Assembly: GCA_016742275.1 (NCBI GenBank)
Contig: JACVCD010000015.1
Coordinates: 1-64,000, forward strand
DNA length: 64,000 nt
Direction: 5' to 3'
Source: Gemmatimonadaceae bacterium
GTDB taxonomy: Bacteria; Gemmatimonadota; Gemmatimonadetes; Gemmatimonadales; Gemmatimonadaceae
In this document: positions 44,629 to 52,860 of the stretch, in pieces
Position numbering within the stretch: position 1 is the first letter of the stretch
Layout: each line of letters starts with the position of its first letter
Notes under the pieces: generated by a model
Databases searched by the model: none
What the model was told of the DNA's origin: nothing
What the model saw: only the letters and a program-made list of their open reading frames with translations
Made by a program: the position numbers and the translations under genes

Positions 44629-45924
44629 TTACGCGAAGTGCCGGAACAGCGATTGAATCTGGTCGATCCACCGACGGTCGAGGCCAGCGCTCTTTGCTTC
44701 GGGCTCCCACACACCGAGCGCAGCCTCGACGTCGGCAAGAATATCGGCTCCATTGTTCGGCACATCGAATGTGCTGCCCAGCGTCAGCAGATCATCGCGC
44801 GTGAAATGATCATCCTTTCCGCGTGCAGTCATCTGATGGGTGCCGGCCCATTTGCCACCATGCGCCCACGTCACATCAAACGCTGGGGCGAGACGCCACT
44901 TCCCATTGGGGCTCATGAGGAAGGCCACGTTCTTGACGTGATCATCCTGATTGCGCGCCGCCATGTTGAACACCATACGACGAAACGCCTGATCGATCGC
45001 AGGCTGCCCCATGCCCAGCAATCGAATCGTGCGGAAATGGTCCTCGTATGACAGAATCTGCCGCACGTTATAGTCGGCGTGATGCAATCCGCCGAGGCTG
45101 TGCATATGGAGACGCGTCTCCTCGCGATCGAAGCGTCTCGTCATGAAGTGTGCGAAGTCCCGCTCGTGCAGCAGATGTGTGTCCGCCATGTCGATGCCGG
45201 CCGCACTCGCCATAACGGAGTACGCATACTCGATGCGTCCGTATGGTCCTGGTACGAAGGCCTTGTTCGCCACATGTCCGCCAACGCCGCCCGTGACGCC
45301 ATCGAACTTGATGAGCCAGGGTTCGTCTCCCTGATGCTGCGGGGCAAACGCGGATTTCACACGACCAAGCTCTCGATTCCACAGGACCAGTGCCTTGGCT
45401 CGTGCACCACCAGCGGATGCACCCACACGCATCATTTCGGGCACGGCCACATCGGGGTCGCCCTCGATGACACGGCGGGCCGCTTCGACGAGATGCGCAA
45501 TAGCCAGTGCTTCATCGGCATCACGACTCGAACGTCCTTCAAGTGGTGGACTGAATTCGAGTGCGCCCATCGCACGTTTGCCGATGTAGAGCAATCGCTG
45601 TACGGGGCTCATTGCGGCGTTGGGCGTGCCACGCTGTTCGAAGTAACGCTTGATGACGGCGTTGCCGAAGGCGTCGGGTAGGCAGTCAGCGAGCAGCCCC
45701 GGCAGACCGGCAAAGGACTCCACGCGCTGCAACTCGGGAAAGCGCTGCGGCCCGCGCCGCGAGAGCGGCAGATGAACAGGCGAGATCTCGAGCCCCGACT
45801 GACGGAACGCTTCGTTGTATTCGAACGTGATCTGCCCCAGCGTGTCCTCTGCGACAGCACCAACTTCATGGCCCCACAAATGAATGCGGGCCACGGTATA
45901 CGACGAAACGCCGTGTTTTGTCAT
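44629..45924 (-). CDS. hipA: HipA-family serine/threonine kinase toxin
   Basis: 431 residues. HipA landmarks: N-terminal couple domain (LPGLLADCLPDAFGNAVIKR), P-loop-like MRVGASAGGARAKALV, LIKFDG (Lys), catalytic loop AARNQDDHVKNVAFL (Asp/Asn) and LAPAFDVTWA (metal Asp). In E. coli HipA phosphorylates GltX and induces persistence; here only the family role is certain. The start overlaps the upstream antitoxin stop by 4 bases (ATGA), so they are translated together. Confidence 0.92.
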   Translation of the reverse strand: MTKHGVSSYTVARIHLWGHEVGAVAEDTLGQITFEYNEAFRQSGLEISPVHLPLSRRGPQRFPELQRVESFAGLPGLLADCLPDAFGNAVIKRYFEQRGTPNAAMSPVQRLLYIGKRAMGALEFSPPLEGRSSRDADEALAIAHLVEAARRVIEGDPDVAVPEMMRVGASAGGARAKALVLWNRELGRVKSAFAPQHQGDEPWLIKFDGVTGGVGGHVANKAFVPGPYGRIEYAYSVMASAAGIDMADTHLLHERDFAHFMTRRFDREETRLHMHSLGGLHHADYNVRQILSYEDHFRTIRLLGMGQPAIDQAFRRMVFNMAARNQDDHVKNVAFLMSPNGKWRLAPAFDVTWAHGGKWAGTHQMTARGKDDHFTRDDLLTLGSTFDVPNNGADILADVEAALGVWEPEAKSAGLDRRWIDQIQSLFRHFA

Positions 45925-46274
45925 GGACGCTGTGCGTTACGCGGCTCGCTACGCGGCGAGCCACGCTTGCGTGGTGTTCCCGCACGGCGGCGCTCCTGCC
46001 CGCTCAACTCGGCCAACTGCAACGGGGAGACCAATGGTGCTGGCAGAAAAGCTTCGAATGCATCGAGCCGTCCAAGCGCCCGAAGGATCTGGATGAAGGT
46101 TGCCAGCGTCGGTCGCTCACCGGCCTCCGCCCGCTCCAGTGTGCGAAGCCCGATCCCGGCGTCCCGCGCCACGTCCACAGCCGTGCGATTCTGCTGCAGC
46201 CGGTATCGCTGCAGGCGCTGACCGAGTTCACGCAGGATCTCGTCCGTGGTGGCCGTAGACAGAATGTGGGGCAT
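45921..46274 (-). CDS. hipB: HipB-like XRE-family antitoxin
   Basis: 117 residues from ATG 46274. A helix-turn-helix sits at about residues 17-60 (QRLQRYRLQQNRTAVDVARD, AGIGLRTLERAEAGERPTLA), followed by a segment LRALGRLDAFEAFLPAP and an Arg-rich tail. It should bind HipA and repress the operon through the repeats at 46300-46459. A longer in-frame start at 46367 would run across these operators and is rejected. Confidence 0.88.
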   Translation of the reverse strand: MPHILSTATTDEILRELGQRLQRYRLQQNRTAVDVARDAGIGLRTLERAEAGERPTLATFIQILRALGRLDAFEAFLPAPLVSPLQLAELSGQERRRAGTPRKRGSPRSEPRNAQRP

Positions 46275-46299
46275 CGGGGTCCAGGGAAGTTTCAAAACC

Positions 46300-46317
46300 C
46301 GCCGTATACTGCGGTTT
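46300..46317. promoter_or_regulatory. HipB operator-like repeat 1
   Basis: Minus-strand AAACCGCAGTATACGGCG, 26 bases before the hipB start. It matches the plus-strand sites at 46402 and 46442 in 16-17 of 18 bases, so these repeated motifs are the likely autoregulatory sites. Confidence 0.65.
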
Positions 46318-46401
46318 AATGACTGTTTATACGATAACCCGCCGAATATGACGGACAATAATAACACATCGCAATAAACACCATAGGATTTTATGTGCTA
46401 C

Positions 46402-46419
46402 AAACCGCCATATACGGCG
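46402..46419. promoter_or_regulatory. HipB operator-like repeat 2
   Basis: AAACCGCCATATACGGCG, with inner inverted repeat CGCC-N6-GGCG. A weaker relative (AACCCGCCGAATATGACG) lies at 46336-46353. Confidence 0.65.
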
Positions 46420-46441
46420 CATAAAACCACAGGAACACCAC

Positions 46442-46459
46442 AAACCGCCATATACGACG
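46442..46459. promoter_or_regulatory. HipB operator-like repeat 3
   Basis: AAACCGCCATATACGACG, 40 bases after repeat 2 in the same orientation (nearly four helical turns apart). It is far (168 bases) from hipB, which is unusual for a simple autoregulated pair. Confidence 0.6.
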
Positions 46460-46546
46460 CTTTAAAAAGGCAACTCCCATGCAAAACAGCCCCCGCGTCA
46501 CCGCGGAGGCTGCAGCAAATACTCAAAAGACCGGAGGACGCTGCGC

Positions 46547-46858
46547 TTAGCGCTTCTCCATCGCGTCACGCACATCGAGCAGGATCTCGAAGTACAGCTG
46601 CTCACGACGATACGAGAAGTCGAGTGCCGTCATCTGCGCCGGGTCGCCCGACTCCTTGGCACGGTCGAAGGCTTCGCGGTACATCTCTTCCAGGTTATTC
46701 AGGATTCGTTCGCGGGAGCGGGACATGCGCAGGGCCTCAAGGGCTTTGAAGGTCAGACGGGGCGGCGCGTCGTCCACCGTTTCGACACTTTCTTCGGTGT
46801 CGAAGAACTTCGTGAGTCGCTCCAGCACCAGGCGACGGCCGCGATCAGGAAGGTTCAC
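46547..46858 (-). CDS. Small hypothetical protein, mostly helical
   Basis: 103 residues if read from GTG 46858 (VNLPDRGRRLVLERLTKFFD). The sequence is charged and helical (FKALEALRMSRSRERILNNL, EEMYREAFDRAKESGDPAQM) with no recognised domain. Codon pattern and composition look coding; the open frame extends upstream to 47053 but that part overlaps the HNH gene and reads as Arg/Cys-rich noise. The start is uncertain and no good ribosome-binding site was found. Confidence 0.55.
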   Translation of the reverse strand: MNLPDRGRRLVLERLTKFFDTEESVETVDDAPPRLTFKALEALRMSRSRERILNNLEEMYREAFDRAKESGDPAQMTALDFSYRREQLYFEILLDVRDAMEKR

Positions 46859-46890
46859 GGGGAGACGAGGGACAGTCAGGTGAATTGCAG

Positions 46891-47307
46891 ATGAACCGCT
46901 CGGCACTCTTTGCCCGTGACGGGTATCGCTGCGTGTACTGCGGCGAGGTGCAGGACGAGGAGCATCTGAGCGTCGACCACGTGCAACCGCGCATGCGCGG
47001 CGGGGACGGGTCACAAGGCAACCTAGTAACCGCCTGCAGGGGCTGCAACACACGGAAAGCCGGCCGTTCGCTGGCGGACTTTCTGGCCGAAGAACCGGAA
47101 ACCCGACGGAACTTCTTTACTCTGGCGCGGTATGTATGGCCACGACATCTGCGTTCGGTGGCCGAGGAGCTTGCGCGCCGGGGTGCGGTGGCATCTCCAG
47201 CGGAACTCGTGGAGGGGGTCCGCGGGCTGCGCAGCTCCGAGGCCATCGCGGACGTCGTACAAATCCATGATCGGGTAGCACCCGAAAAGGGTTCCGAGGG
47301 GGAGTAG
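46891..47307 (+). CDS. HNH endonuclease domain protein
   Basis: 138 residues from ATG 46891 (AGGTGA 10 bases upstream). HNH signature: YRCVYCGEVQ (CxxC), LSVDHVQPRMRGG (DH), NLVTACRGCNTRKAG (second CxxC and N/K) around residues 10-55, followed by a helical C-terminal region of about 80 residues. Such stand-alone HNH proteins may act in DNA repair or as restriction-type nucleases; no methylase is nearby. Divergent from the hypothetical gene at 46547. Confidence 0.85.
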   Translation: MNRSALFARDGYRCVYCGEVQDEEHLSVDHVQPRMRGGDGSQGNLVTACRGCNTRKAGRSLADFLAEEPETRRNFFTLARYVWPRHLRSVAEELARRGAVASPAELVEGVRGLRSSEAIADVVQIHDRVAPEKGSEGE

Positions 47308-47399
47308 CCACGCATCGAGCAGATGCGCGGCGGCATCGTCAAGACTGTCGGCAATCATGTTGCCGGCACGGTGCCGCGGGAACGGTCGCAAGACCTGAC

Positions 47400-47474
47400 A
47401 GGCGAGACCTTCGCAGCATCGTACATGTTTGTCCACTGCATGTGGACGCATGTGCGTGCATGCGAAGGCTCGCC
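47400..47474. terminator. Long hairpin between the HNH gene and htpX
   Basis: GGCGAGACCTTCGCA (from 47401) pairs with TGCGAAGGCTCGCC (to 47474), with an inner perfect stem GTCCAC-tgcat-GTGGAC (47431-47447). TTTCGTGTTT follows. It can end the HNH transcript or form a structured leader for htpX, 69 bases downstream. Confidence 0.6.
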
Positions 47475-47543
47475 TTTCGTGTTTCCGTATCAACGCAGTA
47501 CCTGCAACAACACAGACAACGAGGATGAGGGATAGAGGGTCCG

Positions 47544-48383
47544 ATGAACAACGTTAAAGTCTTCATGCTGATGGCCGGTTTGACCGCTCTGGTGGTGGCG
47601 ATCGGCCAGGTGGTGGGTGGCGGCACCGGTGCGGTCATGGGCCTGCTCATGGCGGCGGGCATGAACCTGTTCATGTATTGGGGTTCGTCGAGCATGGTGC
47701 TTCGCTCGTATCGCGCGCAGGTCGTGACGGCACGTGAAGCGCCAGAGCTCTACGAAATGGTGGACCGCCTGCGTCAGCGCGCCGGACTGCCCATGCCCAC
47801 AGTGGCCATCGCGCCGCATGATCAACCCAACGCTTTCGCGACGGGCCGCAATCCGGCCAACTCGGTGGTGTGCGTGACCGAAGGTCTGCTCAAGCTCATG
47901 ACCAAGGATGAGCTCGAGGGCGTGATCGCGCACGAACTCGCGCACATCAAGAACCGTGACATGCTGCTGCAGACCATCGCAGCCACGATGGCGGGTGCCA
48001 TCGCCAACATTGCACAGTTCGCCTTCTTCTTCGGTGGACGTGACGATGAGGAGGGTGCGAACCCGTTCGTTGCGATCGCCATCATGATCATTGGCCCGAT
48101 CGTGGCCATGGTCATCCAGTTTGCGATCAGTCGTCAGCGTGAGTTCAAGGCGGATGCCGTCGGCGCGGAAATCAGCGGACGTCCACTCTCTCTGGCCAAC
48201 GCACTCACGCGCCTCGATCACTCGGCGCGCCGCATTCCGATGCAGGTATCACCCAATGCGGCGCCGCTGGCGATCGTGAATCCGCTGGCCGCATTCAACC
48301 TGCGTGGCGTAAGCAAGTGGATGAGTACGCACCCGCCGACGGAGGAGCGGGTAGCGGCCCTCAAGGCGATGGCAGCTTGGTAA
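47544..48383 (+). CDS. htpX: Membrane zinc metalloprotease HtpX
   Basis: 279 residues with GAGGG upstream of ATG 47544. Two N-terminal spans (VFMLMAGLTALVVAIGQVVG, and GAVMGLLMAAGMNLFMYWGS), the M48 zinc motif HELAH (His130, Glu131, His134), two further spans (TIAATMAGAIANIAQFAFFF, and PFVAIAIMIIGPIVAMVIQF), and the third ligand region SRQREFKADA (Glu). The ending HPPTEERVAALKAM is typical. It degrades misfolded inner-membrane proteins with FtsH. The -10/-35 could not be assigned. Confidence 0.95.
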   Translation: MNNVKVFMLMAGLTALVVAIGQVVGGGTGAVMGLLMAAGMNLFMYWGSSSMVLRSYRAQVVTAREAPELYEMVDRLRQRAGLPMPTVAIAPHDQPNAFATGRNPANSVVCVTEGLLKLMTKDELEGVIAHELAHIKNRDMLLQTIAATMAGAIANIAQFAFFFGGRDDEEGANPFVAIAIMIIGPIVAMVIQFAISRQREFKADAVGAEISGRPLSLANALTRLDHSARRIPMQVSPNAAPLAIVNPLAAFNLRGVSKWMSTHPPTEERVAALKAMAAW

Positions 48384-48390
48384 GCGCACC

Positions 48391-48478
48391 CACTTTCACT
48401 CGAAACTGAGCACCCATCACTCGGAACTGTTTTTTGATGAACAACAGTTCTGAGTGATCAGTGTTCAGTCTAGAGTGG
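48391..48478. repeat. Convergent intergenic palindrome (CAGT-rich family)
   Basis: CACTCGGAACTGTT pairs with AACAGTTCTGAGTG, with outer partial arms (AAACTGAGCAC with GTGTTCAGT). Right arm CAGTTCTGAGTGATCAGTG resembles those at 52759 and 60246. It lies between htpX and the convergent ferredoxin gene and probably terminates both. Confidence 0.7.
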
Positions 48479-48823
48479 GAGTGGGTTCGGGTTGCCAGTT
48501 GGGTGATTGGACTGGCGCTCCAACCGATGAAACACCCACTCCTCAATCACCCGACCATCACGCAAATGCTCTACCACAATGCGCTCGAGCAGCGCGGGCG
48601 TGACCGAATGATACCAAATGCCTTCCGGGTACACGACCACAATCGGACCTTTCATGCACACGCCGAGGCACGGCGCTTCGCTGCGTTTGACACGAGTTGG
48701 ACCGAACAGCAGACCATGCTGCTGCAGGAGTGACGCAAGCCGCGAATAGATGGCGCGCCCCGAACGATTGGGTGAACAAAACCCGCCCGTGCAGACCAGC
48801 ACGTGGCGGGTATAGGGCTCCAT
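48470..48823 (-). CDS. Thioredoxin-like [2Fe-2S] ferredoxin
   Basis: 117 residues from ATG 48823. It has YTRHVLVCTGGFCSPNRSG at the N-terminus and SEAPCLGVCMKGPIVVVYPE in the middle, giving the four cysteines that bind a [2Fe-2S] cluster in the thioredoxin-like ferredoxin fold. A frequent annotation is (2Fe-2S) ferredoxin domain-containing protein; an electron-transfer role is assumed, partner unknown. The longer in-frame start at 48991 lies inside the next gene and is not used. Confidence 0.88.
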   Translation of the reverse strand: MEPYTRHVLVCTGGFCSPNRSGRAIYSRLASLLQQHGLLFGPTRVKRSEAPCLGVCMKGPIVVVYPEGIWYHSVTPALLERIVVEHLRDGRVIEEWVFHRLERQSNHPTGNPNPLPL

Positions 48824-48875
48824 CTCGGGTCCGCCTTGTACTGGCAGGCTCACACCGACTGCCTCACGGACAACG

Positions 48876-49169
48876 TTACTCGCGCGGACGCGTGGACTTG
48901 CTGGCAAGCCGTTCGCGCACCAGCAGAAACATGCCGCGCATCGCGAGGCCGGTGCCAAACAGCGACACGGCAATTCCGCGCACACCCTCACTCTGCAGAT
49001 AGTGCGCAGCGGCCGCAGTCATCAGAAATCCGCTGCCAGCCATGACCAGCCCTTTGAGCTGTGTAGCATTCCAATGCCCACTACGCGAATGCAGCGCGGC
49101 CGCGCCCAACATCCAGGCGCCCCCCGTTCCCACAATGGCCGTAGCCACAGTATCGCGATCAAACTCCAT
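48876..49169 (-). CDS. Small membrane protein of unknown function
   Basis: 97 residues with CGGAG 7 bases before ATG 49169. It has two to three hydrophobic segments (TAIVGTGGAWMLGAAALHS, LKGLVMAGSGFLMTAAAAHY, and GIAVSLFGTGLAMRGMFLLV) and a basic C-terminal tail. No family recognised. It lies 52 bases upstream of the ferredoxin gene on the same strand and may share its transcript. Confidence 0.7.
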   Translation of the reverse strand: MEFDRDTVATAIVGTGGAWMLGAAALHSRSGHWNATQLKGLVMAGSGFLMTAAAAHYLQSEGVRGIAVSLFGTGLAMRGMFLLVRERLASKSTRPRE

Positions 49170-49259
49170 GCAGCGCTCCGATTCGGGAATTCGCTCTGGC
49201 AGACTGCTACTTCAAAGCTACCGGGAAATGGGCACCGGGGAAACGGGTGCAGCGTCTCA

Positions 49260-51224
49260 TCAACGACCAAATGTCGTACGTTCGTCCCACAATCCGGGAT
49301 TACTCACCGACAAACGCTCGATCGCCCAGACTTTCCCAAACTGTCGCGCCATCGACAGCGCGGTTTCTCCGCGCGCTGACACCGCATCGCGTGGTGCACC
49401 GGCGGCGAGCAGAGCATCCAGAATAACCGGAGTACCGCGGTCCGGCGCACCGGCCGCGTAGTGCAACGCAGTGCGTCCCTGATCATCGACCGCGCGCACA
49501 TTGGCACCCCGCGCAATGAGCAATCGTGCAATGCCAGACACACCGTCCTCCGAAGCAATCATGAGCGGTGTCATCTGCAGACTGTCAGCGGGACGCGGCA
49601 AATCATCCACCGCTGCACCGCGCCGCAGCAACCAGGATGCAGCGGCAGAGTCGCCGTTCCATGTCGCCAGCATCAACGGAGACTCCACCCTGGGGTCGAC
49701 CGCGCTGATTCGCGCGCCGCGATCGAGCAGTTGCTGTGCGAGCAGTGTATCACCACGCAACAAGGCCTGCGTGAACGGCGTCTGTCGCCCCGCATTGGAC
49801 ACGGTAAGCGGACGATCATGCCACGCGCCGCGCGCCAGCAGCAATGCAGCCACACCGTTGCGACCAGCATCGGCACGCATGTATGCCGTGGCCAACAGGA
49901 GCGCCGTGTGGCCCTGCCGTGCGGCGGCGGTGATATTGGCGCCGGCATCGAGCAATGCGTGTGTCTTGACCGAATCGTGCGCCGCCGCCATGAGCGGAGT
50001 CACACCACCGGGTGACGCCGCATTTACATCCGCGCCATTCGCGATCATCACACGCAATTCAGCGAGCGTGCCGAACATGGCTGTCCGATGCAGCGGGGTG
50101 AGTCCATCGGGCATGGTGTCATTCGCCACCGCAAATGTGCGCGCCGGCCTGCCCATCAGCGCCCGTGTTGGCGCGCCGTCGTCGGGTGAGACGAGAGCCA
50201 TGAGCGCCCACACCGTGCCTGCGTATGAAATGAACTGATCCTTGCCGTGCGGGAATCCGCTTTCGAAGTACGGCAATCCTGCCTGCAGTGTGCGCGTGGT
50301 GGGCACATGCCAACTGCCGTCCGATTTCACCGTACTCAGGAGATACGCGCGTCCCTTCTGAATACGCGCATCTGAGGCGGGCATGCCGGCAACCTGTTGC
50401 AGCACGGTGAGCGCCTGCCCCGTGGCGTAGGCATCACTCGCGCGCGTTGACACCTGTGCCCAGCCGCCATCAGCGCGCTGCTCGCGAAGCAGTGCACGTA
50501 CATGCGGCAGCAATGCCTGCTTTGGCGTACCCGCCCAGCCAAGACCAAGCAATTGCATGACACGTTCTTCGGTGGACACTGGTCGGACAGCCGTCAGGTA
50601 TTTCTGCGCCCGCGCAATACGTGTGGCAAACTCCCGTTCGCGACCGGAGAGCGGCGTTAGCCGCAGTGCACGCAACGACAACGCAGTCGCTGTCACCTCG
50701 GAATCTTCGAGCGGTGGTCGCCGCGAATAGGACACCCATTTGCCACTCGTGTGCTGCTCACCTGCCAACATGAATGCGATGGCCCGTGTCATCGCATTGT
50801 TGGGATGCCCAGCCGCTACCGAACCAAGCACACGATAGCTCTGCCCGATCGCTTGATTGATGCTTGGTTCGTGAATGATGAAACGTTCCTGCCAATTGGC
50901 CGTGGCGCGCAACGACCGTTCAGCCTGACCACGCAATCGTGCGGTATCTACCACATGATGGCGCTCCTGCAGCATGGCCATGGCAAGAGTGCCAATGCCT
51001 TGATGATGGCACGAACCGCAGCTGCGCTTTTCGAACCAGGTGTCGGCAGACTGCTGCAGCAGCGGGATGGCGCGCGCCACAACCCGATTGATCGAGTCGG
51101 TCGACGACACCAGAACCTCGTGCGATCGGTATTCCACGATCGCCGGCGACTTGGCCGAATGCCCGGAACTTGAGAGAATGGCCAAGGTCAACTGCCAGGC
51201 AGCCCACGCACACCCTGCAAACAC
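49260..51224 (-). CDS. Exported protein with CXXCH motif, cyclase-like repeats and ankyrin repeats
   Basis: 654 residues (GTG start at 51224; N-terminus hydrophobic, [19 protein letters not shown]). Residues 67-75 read KRSCGSCHH (Cys69, Cys72, His73), a single c-type heme motif. Residues about 80-345 hold repeated [32 protein letters not shown] and [16 protein letters not shown] segments like the prenyltransferase/squalene-cyclase alpha-barrel repeats. From about 385 there are six to seven ankyrin repeats ([20 protein letters not shown], then [32 protein letters not shown]). No enzyme active-site Asp-rich motif (DxDD) was seen, so it is unlikely to be a true cyclase. Function unknown; a periplasmic sensor or scaffold is possible. 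Confidence 0.8.
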   Translation of the reverse strand: MFAGCAWAAWQLTLAILSSSGHSAKSPAIVEYRSHEVLVSSTDSINRVVARAIPLLQQSADTWFEKRSCGSCHHQGIGTLAMAMLQERHHVVDTARLRGQAERSLRATANWQERFIIHEPSINQAIGQSYRVLGSVAAGHPNNAMTRAIAFMLAGEQHTSGKWVSYSRRPPLEDSEVTATALSLRALRLTPLSGREREFATRIARAQKYLTAVRPVSTEERVMQLLGLGWAGTPKQALLPHVRALLREQRADGGWAQVSTRASDAYATGQALTVLQQVAGMPASDARIQKGRAYLLSTVKSDGSWHVPTTRTLQAGLPYFESGFPHGKDQFISYAGTVWALMALVSPDDGAPTRALMGRPARTFAVANDTMPDGLTPLHRTAMFGTLAELRVMIANGADVNAASPGGVTPLMAAAHDSVKTHALLDAGANITAAARQGHTALLLATAYMRADAGRNGVAALLLARGAWHDRPLTVSNAGRQTPFTQALLRGDTLLAQQLLDRGARISAVDPRVESPLMLATWNGDSAAASWLLRRGAAVDDLPRPADSLQMTPLMIASEDGVSGIARLLIARGANVRAVDDQGRTALHYAAGAPDRGTPVILDALLAAGAPRDAVSARGETALSMARQFGKVWAIERLSVSNPGLWDERTTFGR

Positions 51225-51348
51225 GGCGACTCCGGAAAAGGCGATTCCGGGAGCCTACGGTGACTTTCACCCTTCCGCTACCTTTCGAAGCACGGCCATC
51301 GGCGGTCGCTGGTCGATCAGTCCTTTCGTCTTCGTGAGTCGGAACATC

Positions 51349-52254
51349 ATGTCGCCTGTTTCCGCACTGCCCGGTCTCCCTGATCCGGCCATTGTTGCCA
51401 AGGGATACACGCATCCAGAGAAGCTGGTGAGCACCGAGTGGCTCGCCGCCAATCTGTCGTCGCCATTGCTCCGCCTGCTCGAGTGTAACGAGGACGTGCT
51501 GTTGTACGATGTGGAGCACATCCCCGGTGCGCAGAAGCTGGACTGGCACATCGACCTCAACGATCAGACAGAGCGCGACTACATCGCGCGCGCAGCGTTC
51601 GAGCAGTTGCTGCGCAGCAAGGGCATCGACAACAACACGCCCGTCGTGCTCTACGGTGACAAGAACAACTGGTGGGCATGTTATGCACTCTGGGTGTTCG
51701 AGCTGTTTGGCTTTGACAACGCACGCATTCTCGACGGTGGTCGCGCCAAGTGGCTGGCGGAAGGCCGAGCGACGACCGAAGAAAAACCTTCGTTTGCCGC
51801 AACGTCGTACGTTGCACACGAGCGCGATGACGCACGCATTCGCGCCTACTTTGCAGATACAAAAGCGCACATGGATGCGGGATTGCCCATGGTCGATGTG
51901 CGGTCGCCGCAGGAATACACGGGTGAAAAACTGCACATGCCCGACTACCCGCAGGAAGGCACACTGCGCGGCGGCCACATTCCCGGAGCGCACAGCATGC
52001 CCTGGGCCAAGGCAGCAGACGCCGATGGCAGCTTCAAGAACGCGGATGCACTGCGCGGACTATACGAAGGAGAGCTGGGATTGTCGGCCAACAGCCCAGT
52101 GGTGACGTACTGCCGCATTGGTGAGCGGTCGAGCCACACCTGGTTCGTACTGACCTATCTGCTGGGATACAAGAACGTGCGCAATTACGATGGTTCGTGG
52201 ACGGAGTGGGGCAACGCCGTGCGCGCACCCATTCGCAAGGGAGAGACACCGTGA
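51349..52254 (+). CDS. Thiosulfate/3-mercaptopyruvate sulfurtransferase (two rhodanese domains)
   Basis: 301 residues from ATG 51349. The inactive N-terminal rhodanese domain (about 20-150: [47 protein letters not shown]) is followed by the active C-terminal domain with Cys255 in [20 protein letters not shown]. The loop CRIGERS favours thiosulfate as sulfur donor over CG[S/T]GVT-type mercaptopyruvate enzymes. Its stop overlaps the OsmC start by 4 bases (GTGA), so it is probably part of a small sulfur/redox operon. Confidence 0.93.
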   Translation: MSPVSALPGLPDPAIVAKGYTHPEKLVSTEWLAANLSSPLLRLLECNEDVLLYDVEHIPGAQKLDWHIDLNDQTERDYIARAAFEQLLRSKGIDNNTPVVLYGDKNNWWACYALWVFELFGFDNARILDGGRAKWLAEGRATTEEKPSFAATSYVAHERDDARIRAYFADTKAHMDAGLPMVDVRSPQEYTGEKLHMPDYPQEGTLRGGHIPGAHSMPWAKAADADGSFKNADALRGLYEGELGLSANSPVVTYCRIGERSSHTWFVLTYLLGYKNVRNYDGSWTEWGNAVRAPIRKGETP

Positions 52255-52721
52255 GCAACGAATCGCTGAAGGACACCACCGTGACGCCGGTTGTTGGCGG
52301 CGCCCCCGCCGTCAAGCCACCCAACAAGGTGGCCGTCAAATGGGATGGTGAACATCGCTTCGACGGGCGTCGGCAGAGCGGCGGACCGAGCATTCACATC
52401 GATGCCAGTGGCAAGACCGGTCCGGGCCCAGTGGATACGCTGCTGATCGCACTGGCCAGTTGCACCGGTGTGGACGTGGTCGACATTCTCGCCAAGCGTC
52501 GTACGCCGGTGGAATCGTTCGACATCGAAGTGGTGGGTGACCGGCACAACGGCATTCCCGCGCGCCTCACCAAGATTCATCTCGTTTACACGATTGCCGG
52601 CGCTGGCATTCAGCGTGAGCACGCCGAGCGGGCGATCGAGCTGGCCGTGACCAAGTATTGCTCGGTCCGGGATTCGCTCGATGCGAATATGCCGGTGACG
52701 TGGGAGTTGGTCCTCAGCTGA
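52251..52721 (+). CDS. OsmC-family protein
   Basis: 156 residues from GTG 52251 (GTGA overlap). The OsmC fold is supported by [20 protein letters not shown] (Cys71) and [17 protein letters not shown] (Cys137), the two redox cysteines of hydroperoxide-reducing OsmC/Ohr proteins. Pairing with a sulfurtransferase suggests a thiol/peroxide stress function. The N-terminal 25 residues are flexible. Confidence 0.9.
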   Translation: MSNESLKDTTVTPVVGGAPAVKPPNKVAVKWDGEHRFDGRRQSGGPSIHIDASGKTGPGPVDTLLIALASCTGVDVVDILAKRRTPVESFDIEVVGDRHNGIPARLTKIHLVYTIAGAGIQREHAERAIELAVTKYCSVRDSLDANMPVTWELVLS

Positions 52722-52758
52722 ATGCGCTTTAAACAACTTTGACGCGCAAGCACCAAAA

Positions 52759-52844
52759 CAGTTCTGAGTTGTCAGTGTACAGTGCGGTGTTTGAGTGGTT
52801 GCAACCACTCGCACTCGGGACTGTTCACTGACAACTCGAAACTG
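52759..52844. repeat. Convergent intergenic palindrome (CAGT-rich family)
   Basis: CAGTTCTGAGTTGTCAGTG at the left pairs with CACTGACAACTCGAAACTG at the right, with loop stem GAGTGGTTGCAACCACTC. It lies between osmC and the convergent M24 gene and probably terminates both. Confidence 0.75.
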
Positions 52845-52860
52845 ATTTGCTCCACCGCTC

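Noticed and set aside
46859-47053. N-terminal part of the minus-strand frame over the HNH gene
   Set aside because: It lies antisense to the HNH gene and reads as Arg/Cys-rich noise; only the part below 46858 looks coding.
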